A stretch of DNA of 64,000 bases, taken from the NCBI GenBank assembly GCA_017480325.1, contig JAFVAY010000011.1, forward strand, positions 1-64,000. Reading direction: 5' to 3'. Shown one piece after another: positions 44,139-52,702 of this stretch (within the stretch, counting starts at the first letter, position 1; every line of letters begins with the position of its first letter). The notes beneath the pieces were generated by a model that was not told the DNA's origin, did not search any database, and saw only the letters and a program-made list of their open reading frames with translations. The DNA is from Clostridiales bacterium. Lineage in GTDB: Bacteria; Bacillota; Clostridia; Saccharofermentanales; Saccharofermentanaceae. The translations under genes and the position numbers were made by a program.

Positions 44139-46727
44139 TCACCACTTCCACGAGTCGAAAAGCCTGATCTTCTTATCCTGAAGTCCTTCCTCGATAGCGC
44201 GGCGTCTTCTGTATTCGTTAAGTGAAGCCGTGCCGATAAGTATGGCGCCTAAGACGAGAAGATATATCCACCAGAGCTTGCTGTCCCAGAAGGTAATGGC
44301 AAACATAATGCCGATGAGACCAATATTAGTAATAGACAGGATAAACCAGCTTCTCCTCTTTGCTATGAATGAATAGATGAAGATACCGCAGACGCATACA
44401 GATACCAAAGTGAGGGCGAGAAGATACCCATTCGACATGGCGCGTATCGCTTCACATTCTATTGCGAAGGCGACTGTAGAGAACCATATCCACCTTGCCG
44501 CCGCTCCGGGCCTGATCACCATATAGATAACAAATGCAGCGATAAGTAGGAACAGCATCCTGATCTCGAAGTCGCAGACACTTGAATATTCGAAGTCAAC
44601 TACCGTGAAGCTTATGGCGAGAAGCCCCAACGCCGTCGAGAGAATCACTCTAAGCTGAGACTTAACCTTCTCCTCGACGGAATCGGCATCACTGAACCTT
44701 CCTATAAACGTCATTGTGTAGAGTGTCAGAAGAAGAATTATCTGGAACAGCTTCCCGTCTCCGGTGATAAAACATATTAATCCTGCAAGGAAGGTCAGAT
44801 AATCGATCCTGTTCTTTCTGATGATCCGCTCGCAGAAGAACAGCCTTCCTATAGCTACGAACGCTACTATGAAGATGGCGCCTACTAAGGTAGTGTTGAC
44901 GTCGGTATTATTAAGAAGCTGATAAAGGACAGAGATCATGAAGGTGCCACAGGGGAGCAGGCTGAAGTAGTTGTCCCTGTCAAAGAGAGTGATGGCTGCC
45001 ATTATGATGTCGATTACGATTATCGCTACCAAGGACGCTCCGCCCCTGTCAAGTACGTAGACCATGAGACTCAGATTCGTAACTATAAGCATAGCAAGTG
45101 AAGTGAATCTTGCCGCGGTGTATGCTTTCTTATCGGAATCCTTCATCCTGCCTATGAATACGACGGCGCCGTACAGAGCAGTTATAATCACTGCCGTGAT
45201 TATTGTGTAAACATAGAAGTCTTCTTCCTCTATCAAAGCTGTAATCAGACTTATGATAAATGCCGCCGAAGACGCGATAGTTATATGAATATTCTTGAAC
45301 TTAAATGGTATTAACATTGCTGCTGCCGTGATTCCGAGGAACACATAAACAGGAACAACACTCGCGAACAGCTCCTCGCCTAAGATGAGAAGTCCAAGTG
45401 CGATGAGGTAGTAGTAGAATGGCTTTTCGAGCTTGCTCCTGCTCATAAGAATTACCGCGATGAAGCTTAGTACCGGAGCGATGAGTCCCACGTAGTAACA
45501 GAAGTCCTTGGTCTCCCCTCCCATGGCGACGATGTAAGACACAAGTCCCATGCCGATACTTATGACGGCGTTGCTGACGGGGTTGTCATGCTTGAGATAC
45601 TTGTACAGGGCAAGAAGGCCGGCTGCCAAACAAATGTAGATGATCGCGTAGACGCTTCTGTCGGAGACGTAATCTGCTGCCCAGAGGACTATCAATGTGT
45701 AAAGGGGTGCCAGAGCGGATAAGTATCTTACGAATTTTCTCCTCTTGGTGAGAAGAATAAGCGAGGCAAAGTAAATGACCTGTGAGATGATAGACCAAGC
45801 CATCAGACGGGGCTTAATGGCCGCCGACATGAGTAATCCTATTACCGCGCAGTAGGCTGTGACCTCGGCAAAGATCCCGAAGAATTTAAGCTCAGGCTTA
45901 AGGAAATGAATGAGACCCGATACAAGAGCCGCGAAGCAGATGCCAAAGACGAAGCCCTCGAAGCTTCCTATTGCCTCCATGCACAGGAACAGCTCCATCC
46001 ACACGAAGCCGAAGTAGCTTATGCCTACCTGATAGGTCGATCTGAATATCCTGTATCCGAGGTAGCCGGTGATGCCCAGAGAAAGTCCGCAGCAGGCGAG
46101 CATGATAGAGGTCTCTTGAGAATCAAAGGCGAGGAAGCCGACTGCAATGGCAAGGGGAGTGATGAGACTTCCAAGCATATAAAGGACCGAAGAGGTCTTG
46201 TTAAGCTTGAGCTTCTTTCTGCTGAAGGCGCACAGTCCGTAGACTACGGCAACTACTATAGCCAGTACGACGCACTTCCCGCCGGCGGGCATCGTCTGCC
46301 AGGTCGCGGAGATAAATACTGCAGCTGCTATGACCATAAGAAGAACGCCCACTGCGAAGGAGACGCCTACTGCGCCGAGGCCTTGAGATTTCTTAGAAGC
46401 GGGAGCTACCTTTGTATATGTGGGAAGCGTGGTGTCAGATTTGGCATAAGAAGGGGCAGGGGAATAGTATCCCGGATTTGATGCCTGTGTCTGAACGGGG
46501 GCCTGCGCATAAACGGGTTGCTGAACCTGAGAGGGCTGCTGCGGCGCCTCCAGTTGCTGAGGTGCCTCCGGCTCCTGCGATTGAAGCTTCTCCTTCTCGA
46601 GCTCCTTTAGCTTCTTCTCAAGGTATAACGTCTTGTTGTAGAGAGTGTTCCGGTTTTTGCTCGTGATAATCAACGCGATGGTAATTGCCACGGAGTACAC
46701 GAACAATAAAAATGCTATAAATGACAT
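44139..46727 (-). CDS. Very large polytopic membrane protein (DUF2157/DUF2339-like)
   Basis: The 862-residue protein has one N-terminal helix, a charged coiled stretch (25-50), a Gln/Pro/Ala-rich linker (50-110) and then more than 20 hydrophobic helices to the end, with little between them. It lacks transporter motifs I can name. The composition is like large Firmicutes membrane proteins annotated DUF2157, DUF2339 or SCO7613-like, but assignment is tentative. It has a GGAGGT site and its own promoter. It is convergent with the ABC exporter gene, with a 15-base gap. Confidence 0.7.
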   Translation of the reverse strand: MSFIAFLLFVYSVAITIALIITSKNRNTLYNKTLYLEKKLKELEKEKLQSQEPEAPQQLEAPQQPSQVQQPVYAQAPVQTQASNPGYYSPAPSYAKSDTTLPTYTKVAPASKKSQGLGAVGVSFAVGVLLMVIAAAVFISATWQTMPAGGKCVVLAIVVAVVYGLCAFSRKKLKLNKTSSVLYMLGSLITPLAIAVGFLAFDSQETSIMLACCGLSLGITGYLGYRIFRSTYQVGISYFGFVWMELFLCMEAIGSFEGFVFGICFAALVSGLIHFLKPELKFFGIFAEVTAYCAVIGLLMSAAIKPRLMAWSIISQVIYFASLILLTKRRKFVRYLSALAPLYTLIVLWAADYVSDRSVYAIIYICLAAGLLALYKYLKHDNPVSNAVISIGMGLVSYIVAMGGETKDFCYYVGLIAPVLSFIAVILMSRSKLEKPFYYYLIALGLLILGEELFASVVPVYVFLGITAAAMLIPFKFKNIHITIASSAAFIISLITALIEEEDFYVYTIITAVIITALYGAVVFIGRMKDSDKKAYTAARFTSLAMLIVTNLSLMVYVLDRGGASLVAIIVIDIIMAAITLFDRDNYFSLLPCGTFMISVLYQLLNNTDVNTTLVGAIFIVAFVAIGRLFFCERIIRKNRIDYLTFLAGLICFITGDGKLFQIILLLTLYTMTFIGRFSDADSVEEKVKSQLRVILSTALGLLAISFTVVDFEYSSVCDFEIRMLFLLIAAFVIYMVIRPGAAARWIWFSTVAFAIECEAIRAMSNGYLLALTLVSVCVCGIFIYSFIAKRRSWFILSITNIGLIGIMFAITFWDSKLWWIYLLVLGAILIGTASLNEYRRRRAIEEGLQDKKIRLFDSWKW

Positions 46728-46776
46728 ATTGACTTACCTCCAGATACGAAGTGTAAAAATATGTTGATTTATCGTC

Positions 46777-46804
46777 AGTATAGCAAAATTACTTTGACAG
46801 TCAA
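46777..46804 (-). promoter_or_regulatory. Promoter of the large membrane protein gene, with palindrome
   Basis: On the minus strand TTGACT and TATACT are spaced by 16 bases. The -35 is part of the palindrome TTTGAC-A-GTCAAA (46793-46805), a possible operator. Confidence 0.65.
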
Positions 46805-46921
46805 ACTATTTCTCCCGTGTGGCCATAAACAGCACAGGTGTGATGGATAGAAGATGGTTTATTTCCGCCTCAAAACATATTGATATGGTACTTCTGCAAT
46901 GCTAATATGTGCGCAAGAGAG

Positions 46922-46942
46922 TTGCTTTGATAATCAAAGCAA
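46922..46942. promoter_or_regulatory. Perfect 21-bp palindrome upstream of the 46959 gene
   Basis: TTGCTTTGAT and ATCAAAGCAA are mirror arms around a single central A. It lies 16 bases before the start codon and just before the ribosome site, so it could be an operator or a hairpin that blocks or exposes the ribosome site. Confidence 0.7.
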
Positions 46943-46958
46943 AATAAGGGAGATAATC

Positions 46959-47975
46959 ATGGGAAAGAACGATAAGAGGTCTGTCACAGGTCTTGTGTTC
47001 GGAATAATCGGAACCGTTGTATTCTTTGTCAGTTACATGCCTTTTCTTTTGCTTATAAACTATGCAATAGACGGTATGCAGGCCGGGCTCTTCGGAGGCC
47101 CCTATGTCTACGGATGGGAGGCAGTGTCTAATGCATTTATATGGCTCTGCATTTTCCCGGTGTATCCCGTATGCATGCTCTATCAGCTGTTGTTCGGTCT
47201 TCTCTACATCAGGAAAAGAAGTCTTGTTCTTAAGATATTTGCTGCCTCAATTCCTGCATTGATCATCGCAGCGATCCTGATCAGCTGCCTCTCGTACAGG
47301 ATCAAAGAGAATAAGCTTCTTGAGGACAGCCGGGATGACATCATCGATTATCTCGAGGATAAATATAATATGAGCGAGGATCAGATAACCGATATTCAGG
47401 TAGATGAATATGACGGTAATGTCTTTGATGTGTATACCACAGTTCTTCCCGGCAACCGAAGCTTTACTGTGTCTCTGGGGGACGACGGGAATGTGGCGAT
47501 AGACGGGCTGATATCTCAGTTCATAGGCTTCAACGACGATTTTCTTGACGGGCTCTCCGATTATGTGGCAGATGAATACGACATCCCTGACGTATACACT
47601 CCCCATATCTATTACAATATCGAATCTATTGACTTCGAAGGATATGAGGACGGCGACAGCTTTGAGTCTCTTTATGTAAGTACCGAATACCGTATAAACG
47701 GCTTTCAGATCACTTATAACAACATCAACGACGATACTATGACAGAGCTTCTTAACGATCTGTGGTCCGACGAGATACCCAAGATCGCTGACAAGATCGA
47801 CGACTACTTCATGGTCTATATCTATACGGATAACACCCGCGAATACTACATCCAGGTATTTATGCCGGACGACGGGTCGCTTGATGAGACTACTGCTCTT
47901 GTCGACCTGTATTCCGATTCCACAGTCAATTCCGACCTGGTCGGCCAGCGGATCGAATTGCATTCTGCCGGTTGA
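46959..47975 (+). CDS. Membrane protein with large extracytoplasmic domain, unknown
   Basis: The 338-residue protein has three hydrophobic helices in the first 115 residues (about 10-30, 50-75 and 90-115) followed by about 220 polar, acidic residues with two similar halves rich in Asp and Tyr (SDYVADEYDIPDVYTP; ISVNIDDTMTELL-like patterns). The family is not recognised. The ATG at 46959 with an AAGGGAG site is chosen over a longer frame that starts in the palindrome region. The gene is alone, with a palindrome in front and a pair of hairpins behind. Confidence 0.72.
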   Translation: MGKNDKRSVTGLVFGIIGTVVFFVSYMPFLLLINYAIDGMQAGLFGGPYVYGWEAVSNAFIWLCIFPVYPVCMLYQLLFGLLYIRKRSLVLKIFAASIPALIIAAILISCLSYRIKENKLLEDSRDDIIDYLEDKYNMSEDQITDIQVDEYDGNVFDVYTTVLPGNRSFTVSLGDDGNVAIDGLISQFIGFNDDFLDGLSDYVADEYDIPDVYTPHIYYNIESIDFEGYEDGDSFESLYVSTEYRINGFQITYNNINDDTMTELLNDLWSDEIPKIADKIDDYFMVYIYTDNTREYYIQVFMPDDGSLDETTALVDLYSDSTVNSDLVGQRIELHSAG

Positions 47976-47986
47976 TGTTAATTCCG

Positions 47987-48095
47987 GGTCCTTTGATGTG
48001 TCCTCCTATCGAAAAGGGACACAGTAAAAGACCATAAAGGGGGTATATGGTCCTCAGGTGTGTCCTTTTATACTTTCGGAACACACAAAAGGACC
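47987..48095. repeat. Tandem pair of related hairpins
   Basis: Four arms alternate in direction: GGTCCTTTGATGTGTCCT (47987-48004), AGGGACACAGTAAAAGACC (48015-48033), GGTCCTCAGGTGTGTCCT (48049-48066) and AACACACAAAAGGACC (48080-48095). Arms 1-2 and 3-4 form two hairpins; arms 2-3 can also pair. It is between the ends of two convergent genes. It may work as a double terminator, or be a small mobile repeat. Confidence 0.65.
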
Positions 48096-48118
48096 ATTAC
48101 CGGGTTAACTTAGAATCA

Positions 48119-48748
48119 TTACCTCGTCTTCTTGTAGGTGGAATTGATCAGCTTGGAGATCGGCTTATAGATCCAGAATGTGATGAAGCTCACTATCAGT
48201 CCTTTGAAGAGATTGAATGGCAGGAATGCCCAGAGGATGAGGTCGACCTTATTATGCACAAGAGAATTAACTGCATTTGTCATACCTATGATTGCATCCA
48301 TCGGTACGATCATCTTATCGTAAATAGGCAGGGTAAAGAAGTAATTGAAGGGGACCGCGAATACTGCCAATGCAGCTGTTGCAAGGAGCATGGATTTGAC
48401 GGCGCCTTTTCTGGTCCTGTGCTTCTCATAGAAGAATCCGGCCGTAAGAACGTAAATGCTGCCTGTGATGAAATTGGAAAGTTCTCCTATTCCCATAGTC
48501 TGTGTGTTGGGAAGATGAAGAATATTCTTAAGAAGCTCTATCATAACTCCGTATACGGGGCCTAATGAGAATGAACCGATCAGCACCGGTATCTCCGAGA
48601 AATCGAACTTCAGGAAGACCGGCATAAACGGAAGCGGAATCTCAAGATACATGAGTACAACTGCCATTGCTGTAAAGATAGCGGTTATGGCAATCTTACG
48701 AATGGTGACGCGGTTTGACTTAACAGAATCTTTGGATAAATCGGACAT
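48119..48748 (-). CDS. ribU: Riboflavin ECF transporter substrate-binding subunit RibU
   Basis: The 209-residue integral protein has about six membrane helices and the RibU/ECF-S pattern: AMAVVLMYLEIPLP, FLKFDFSEIPVLIGSFSLGPVYGVMIELLKNILH and GELSNFITGSIYVLTAGFFY. The FMN riboswitch directly upstream names riboflavin as the substrate. The ATG at 48748 has a GGAAGGAG site 9 bases upstream; the longer frame would run through the riboswitch. The ECF energising module (EcfA, EcfA', EcfT) is not in this window. Confidence 0.94.
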   Translation of the reverse strand: MSDLSKDSVKSNRVTIRKIAITAIFTAMAVVLMYLEIPLPFMPVFLKFDFSEIPVLIGSFSLGPVYGVMIELLKNILHLPNTQTMGIGELSNFITGSIYVLTAGFFYEKHRTRKGAVKSMLLATAALAVFAVPFNYFFTLPIYDKMIVPMDAIIGMTNAVNSLVHNKVDLILWAFLPFNLFKGLIVSFITFWIYKPISKLINSTYKKTR

Positions 48749-48765
48749 AAAAAACAACTCCTTCC

Positions 48766-48902
48766 ATCCGGACTTTAACCGTCGGCCGCGAAGTCTCATC
48801 GCGTCAGTCCCGTCATAAGATTTAACGGGAGTTGCGGGCTTACCTTACTGCTATTACGAGAAGGAACACCGCCGGTGGGGACTTACACCCCGCCTTGGAT
48901 TC
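48766..48902 (-). ncRNA. FMN riboswitch (RFN element)
   Basis: On the minus strand the element has the conserved RFN pieces in order: CAAGGCGGGGT, AAGTCCCCACCGGCGGT, AAGCCCGCAA, GACTGACGCGATGAGAC and CGGCCGACGGTTAAAGTCCGGATG. P1 pairs ATCC (48900-48897) with GGAT (48769-48766). The 3' P1 strand touches the GGAAGGAG ribosome site of ribU, and no terminator follows, so control of translation by hiding the ribosome site is likely. Confidence 0.95.
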
Positions 48903-48909
48903 TTAATGG

Positions 48910-48938
48910 ATTATAACCTCAGCCGAAGATCTAAGCAA
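48910..48938 (-). promoter_or_regulatory. Promoter of the FMN riboswitch-ribU transcript
   Basis: On the minus strand TTGCTT and TATAAT are spaced by 17 bases, and the predicted start at about 48903 matches the riboswitch start. Confidence 0.8.
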
Positions 48939-48965
48939 GAGAGTTAGCCCTGCTATTATAGAACG

Positions 48966-49030
48966 CATGACATTTGTGAAGCGACCTCCGCACAAGCGCA
49001 GCGCGGAGGACTCGAGCGAACAAATTCATG
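48966..49030 (-). repeat. REP-like hairpin element, copy 1 (3' of vanY gene)
   Basis: The outer arms CATGA-C-ATTTGT (48966-48977) and ACAAATTCATG (49020-49030) pair over 11 bp with one bulged base; the inner arms CCTCCGC (48985-48991) and GCGGAGG (49003-49009) form a second stem. A 26-base core (48987-49012, minus strand) recurs at 59258-59283 with one mismatch. It lies 4 bases after the vanY-like stop. Confidence 0.72.
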
Positions 49031-49034
49031 AGTT

Positions 49035-49910
49035 CTACTCATCCCAGGGCAGCACCTGCAGTCTGCCGTAATATGCCTCTAACGACATATCATTCTCATA
49101 AAGATATGTCGCGAGCTCGACTCCTACGTAGCGGTAGTGCCAGGCTTCGATATCGTAGCCTGTCTCATAGATGTACTGCTGCTGGAAACGTCTCACGAAG
49201 CCATATTCATAGCAATGCTCATTGACCCACATTCCGGTCGTCGTCTCGCCGAACTCATCCAGGATCTCATACACGCCTTCAGGGGTGATATCAAGAGCCA
49301 GCCCGAGCTGGTGCTCCGACCTTCCCGGCACCGCATTCTTACGCACGGAGAAGGTGATTCCGCGAAGGTTAGTCGATCTGTCGAACAGATACTGCTGCAG
49401 ATTATAATCTCTGTAGCCCGACACCAGGAAAAGCCCCTGTCCCGTCGCCTCAAGACATGCATCATACATGGCGATCCATGCATCGCAGGCCTCGGCTCTG
49501 ATCTGCTGATTCATAGAGTGAGGAGCATCCACAAGATCCGGCGGAACATAGTCTGAAGGCAATGCGTAATACTTATTCACAAGGACAGTAATATCCGTGG
49601 GATCATCAACGATCTGAGCGCGGACTGATCTGGCGTCCACAAAGCCGTTATACCAGGTCTCCTCGAACTGAGGCTCCACATACTGAGGAACGGGAGTCGG
49701 TACCGGAGACGGTGTAGGTGTGGGAGAAGGTGTCGGCGTAGGTGAGGGGGTGGGAGTCGGTGTGAAGGTGGGAGCAACAGTACTCTCGATAACGGACTCA
49801 GATGTCCCCTCATTCTCCGCAGAATTAAAAGAGCAGGACGATGTTCCCAGAAGGAACATCATACCTGCGATCATTATACAGCTTAGCTTGAAGAAACGAT
49901 TACTCTTCAT
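49035..49910 (-). CDS. VanY-type D-alanyl-D-alanine carboxypeptidase, lipoprotein
   Basis: The 291-residue protein has a lipoprotein signal (LGTSSC, Cys26), a Pro/Thr repeat linker (50-75) and an M15B peptidase domain: SGYRDYNLQ, the zinc ligands His200 and Asp207 in SEHQLGLALD, and Glu255-His258 in EAWH. It should trim the terminal D-Ala from peptidoglycan stem peptides outside the cell. It overlaps the nucleotidyltransferase gene by 11 bases, so the two are cotranscribed. No vanHAX-type resistance genes are near, so a housekeeping role is likely. Confidence 0.92.
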   Translation of the reverse strand: MKSNRFFKLSCIMIAGMMFLLGTSSCSFNSAENEGTSESVIESTVAPTFTPTPTPSPTPTPSPTPTPSPVPTPVPQYVEPQFEETWYNGFVDARSVRAQIVDDPTDITVLVNKYYALPSDYVPPDLVDAPHSMNQQIRAEACDAWIAMYDACLEATGQGLFLVSGYRDYNLQQYLFDRSTNLRGITFSVRKNAVPGRSEHQLGLALDITPEGVYEILDEFGETTTGMWVNEHCYEYGFVRRFQQQYIYETGYDIEAWHYRYVGVELATYLYENDMSLEAYYGRLQVLPWDE

Positions 49911-50640
49911 ATTCCTTACAGGTCTTCTCGTAGTTCTCGAGAGTACCTATATCTATGCATGAGCCGTCACCCTTGAAGGCATACACCGGCATCTTCTTAT
50001 AAAGCCATGACGGGAAGTTGCCGGGAGCATCGGGAGAGTTACCCTCAGCGATATATTCCTTGAACAGCGGGAGTATATCCTTGCCGTAGAAATAGGTCGC
50101 GTAGATCCCCCATTCGCTCTTGGGGTCCTGAGGCTTCTCTGCCATATCCGTGACTCTGCCATCCTCGTCGATAACTGCTACGGCAAGCTTTCTTCTCTGC
50201 TCCACCTCCGGTACGTTAATGGCGATCAGAGTAGGTGCATTCTTCTTCCGAAAATAATCGTACATATTCGTAATGCTGTAGGTGAAGATATTATCGCCTG
50301 CCAGTATGCAGACGTCGTCGTCAATGCCGAGGGTGTCGATCGTATAGATGATGTCTCCTATGGCACCTCTCTTATTCGTATCATCGGAGGTTCCGTCGTC
50401 AAGAACGACGATAGGAGCCTTACCTTCGCGATCCTGATCATCCGCCCACTTGCTGAAGTGCGGATAGAACTTCGAGTTGGTGATCAATGCGACCTTGGTA
50501 ACTCCTGGGATCGCGTCAACCGAATCCATGATGTAATCGATGATAAGCCGCTTCCCCAGAGGCAGAAGAGACTTCGGCATGTGCTTTGTTAACGGATATA
50601 ATCTGGTAGCGTAGCCGGCGGCCAGTAATATAGCAATCAT
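49900..50640 (-). CDS. Sugar nucleotidyltransferase (NTP-transferase family)
   Basis: The 246-residue protein starts IAILLAAGYATRLYPLTKHMPKSLLPLGKR, the nucleotidyltransferase signature with an unusual Tyr in the GxGTR loop. It has LAGDNIF with the metal Asp and VAVIDEDGRVTDMAEKPQDPKS. It should activate a sugar-1-phosphate with a nucleoside triphosphate (glucose-1-phosphate thymidylyltransferase/uridylyltransferase-like); the sugar is unknown. It lacks the C-terminal hexapeptide repeats of GlmU. The start at 50640 has a GGGGGAT site. Confidence 0.88.
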   Translation of the reverse strand: MIAILLAAGYATRLYPLTKHMPKSLLPLGKRLIIDYIMDSVDAIPGVTKVALITNSKFYPHFSKWADDQDREGKAPIVVLDDGTSDDTNKRGAIGDIIYTIDTLGIDDDVCILAGDNIFTYSITNMYDYFRKKNAPTLIAINVPEVEQRRKLAVAVIDEDGRVTDMAEKPQDPKSEWGIYATYFYGKDILPLFKEYIAEGNSPDAPGNFPSWLYKKMPVYAFKGDGSCIDIGTLENYEKTCKEYEE

Positions 50641-50739
50641 TATAAATCCCCCACTCGATTTTTCCCTATTATACACTAACAACCATTTCAATGTTTGCTA
50701 TAATTAGTCGACTAGATCTAACGAATCGAGATTGAACTT

Positions 50740-52149
50740 ATGGAAATATGTGCAGTAGTAATGGCAGCAGGCGATGGCAAGAGGATGAAGTCCGCTCACT
50801 CGAAGGTGGTTCACCAGGTCGCAGGTAAGCCGATCGTCAAGTGGGTATACGATGCGCTTTGCGAGGCGGGCTGTGATGAGCAGGTCTACATCGTCGGCGA
50901 CAAGCAGGAAGAGATAAGAGATGTTCTGGGAGAGGGTGTCGCTTATGTGTTCCAGGAGCAGCGCCTCGGTACCGGACATGCGGTCATGCAGGCAGAGCCT
51001 TTCTTAGAGGGAAGAGGAGGTTACGTTATCGTTCTTCCCGGAGACTCTCCCATGGTAAGTGCCACCACTATCGCTAAAGCCGTTTCCAAGATGCAGGAGA
51101 GCGACTTCGCGGCTGTTGTGATCACCGCCAGAGCAGATGACCCCACAGGCTACGGAAGAGTAGTAAGAGACGAGGACGGCAATGTCCTTCGTATCGTAGA
51201 GCACAGAGACTGTAATGAGGAGGAGCTTAAGATCAGAGAGATCAATTCCTCCATGTATCTGTTCAAGACCTCACTTCTTCTGTCGGCTCTCGGAAGACTC
51301 TCGGCTCAGAATGCACAGAAGGAGTACTACCTTACCGACACCATAGACATTCTCATAAGAGACGGCGGAACTGTAGGCTCGGTTGTATGCGCCTTCGAGG
51401 ATACTCTGGGCGTTAACGACAGATACCAGCTCATGCAGGCATCTAAGATCATGAACAAGAGAATACTTCGTAAGCACATGATGAACGGTGTCGAGATCGT
51501 CGACGAGGACTCCACCTGGATCCACTCCGCAGTAGAGATCGGAAGAGATACCATCATCCTTCCGGGCACTAGACTCATGGGCAACACGATAATCGGTGAG
51601 GACTGTATCATCGGTGAGAACACGAGACTTGACGGCGTTCAGGTAGGTAACGGAACCACGATCGATTCCTCTATCGCCACGCAGTCCATAATCGGTGCCG
51701 ATTGCAGAATAGGACCTTTCTCTCACATAAGACCCGGAACATCAATCAAGGATCACGTTACCATCGGTGCGTATGTTGAGATCAAGGGATCGGAGATTGA
51801 CGAATATACAAGAGCAAGACACCTGACTTACATCGGCGACTCGAAGGTAGGAAAGAATGTTAACTTCGGCTGCGGAACCGTAACCTGTAACTACGACGGT
51901 GTCGATAAGGTTGGTTGTACCATCGAGGATAACGTGTTCATCGGCGGTAATTCCAATATCCTGGCATCCGTTGTCTTGGGACATGACTCTTATGTAGCCG
52001 CAGGCTCTACCATCACCAAGGATGTTCCTGCCTTAGGTCTCGGAATTGCCAGATCTCAGCAGGAGAATAAGGGAGACTGGGTAGCTAAGAAGAATCGTCT
52101 TCGCGGTGCTAATTACATCAAGCTAGATAACCGTCGCTCGGAGGTATGA
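50740..52149 (+). CDS. glmU: GlmU, bifunctional UDP-GlcNAc synthesis enzyme
   Basis: The 469-residue protein has an N-terminal uridylyltransferase (MAAGDGKRMKSAHSKVVHQVAGKP, LPGDSP) and a C-terminal left-handed beta-helix acetyltransferase from about 250 (repeated I-G hexapeptides; GPFSHIRPGTSI, the catalytic His of ARHLTYIGDSKVGKNVNFG). It makes UDP-N-acetylglucosamine for the cell wall. A TATAAT element lies at 50699-50704, but no clear ribosome site is seen. It heads the conserved order glmU-pth-mfd. Confidence 0.95.
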   Translation: MEICAVVMAAGDGKRMKSAHSKVVHQVAGKPIVKWVYDALCEAGCDEQVYIVGDKQEEIRDVLGEGVAYVFQEQRLGTGHAVMQAEPFLEGRGGYVIVLPGDSPMVSATTIAKAVSKMQESDFAAVVITARADDPTGYGRVVRDEDGNVLRIVEHRDCNEEELKIREINSSMYLFKTSLLLSALGRLSAQNAQKEYYLTDTIDILIRDGGTVGSVVCAFEDTLGVNDRYQLMQASKIMNKRILRKHMMNGVEIVDEDSTWIHSAVEIGRDTIILPGTRLMGNTIIGEDCIIGENTRLDGVQVGNGTTIDSSIATQSIIGADCRIGPFSHIRPGTSIKDHVTIGAYVEIKGSEIDEYTRARHLTYIGDSKVGKNVNFGCGTVTCNYDGVDKVGCTIEDNVFIGGNSNILASVVLGHDSYVAAGSTITKDVPALGLGIARSQQENKGDWVAKKNRLRGANYIKLDNRRSEV

Positions 52150-52156
52150 TCCTTAA

Positions 52157-52702
52157 ATGTCTGATGCGTGGCTTATAGCCGGTCTCGGCAACCCCGGAAA
52201 CAAGTACGCCTATACCTGGCATAACTGCGGCTTCCTGGCCATCGATATGCTGGCCGAGAGGTGCGGTATGCGCGTGGACAGGACACAGTTCCATGCGCTC
52301 TTCGGCAAGGGGAAGATCGGCGGACACGACGTGTTTCTTATGAAGCCTCAGACTTTTATGAATAACTCGGGTGAAGCAGTGGGGCCTTTCGCGAAGTATT
52401 ACAAGATAGACCCATCTCACGTGATAATAATTTACGACGACATCGACATCTCCGTGGGTACCATCCGCGTGAGAGCCAAGGGCAGTGCGGGGACGCATAA
52501 CGGGATGAAGTCCGTGATAGCGCATCTGGGGACGCAGGAGTTTCCCCGGGTCAGGATAGGGACCGGGCCCGTGCCGGAGACGACGGATCTTATAAGCTTC
52601 GTGCTGTCGGAGATCCCGAAGGACCAGAGGCAGATCGTGTACGATACATTTACGGAGGCATGTAAGGCCGCCGAGGATATTGTTAATGGCAAAACAAATT
52701 AA
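52157..52702 (+). CDS. pth: Peptidyl-tRNA hydrolase
   Basis: The 181-residue enzyme frees tRNA from stalled peptidyl-tRNA. The family start AGLGNPGNKYAYTWHNCGFLAIDML has the catalytic His (usual YxxTRHN reads YTWHN). KPQTFMNNSGEAV, the Asp in YDDIDI and GSAGTHNGMKSV follow. It begins 7 bases after glmU and overlaps mfd by 17 bases. Confidence 0.95.
   Translation: MSDAWLIAGLGNPGNKYAYTWHNCGFLAIDMLAERCGMRVDRTQFHALFGKGKIGGHDVFLMKPQTFMNNSGEAVGPFAKYYKIDPSHVIIIYDDIDISVGTIRVRAKGSAGTHNGMKSVIAHLGTQEFPRVRIGTGPVPETTDLISFVLSEIPKDQRQIVYDTFTEACKAAEDIVNGKTN

Noticed and set aside
49035..49910. Vancomycin resistance cluster
   Set aside because: Only a vanY-type carboxypeptidase is present, with no vanH, vanA or vanX.
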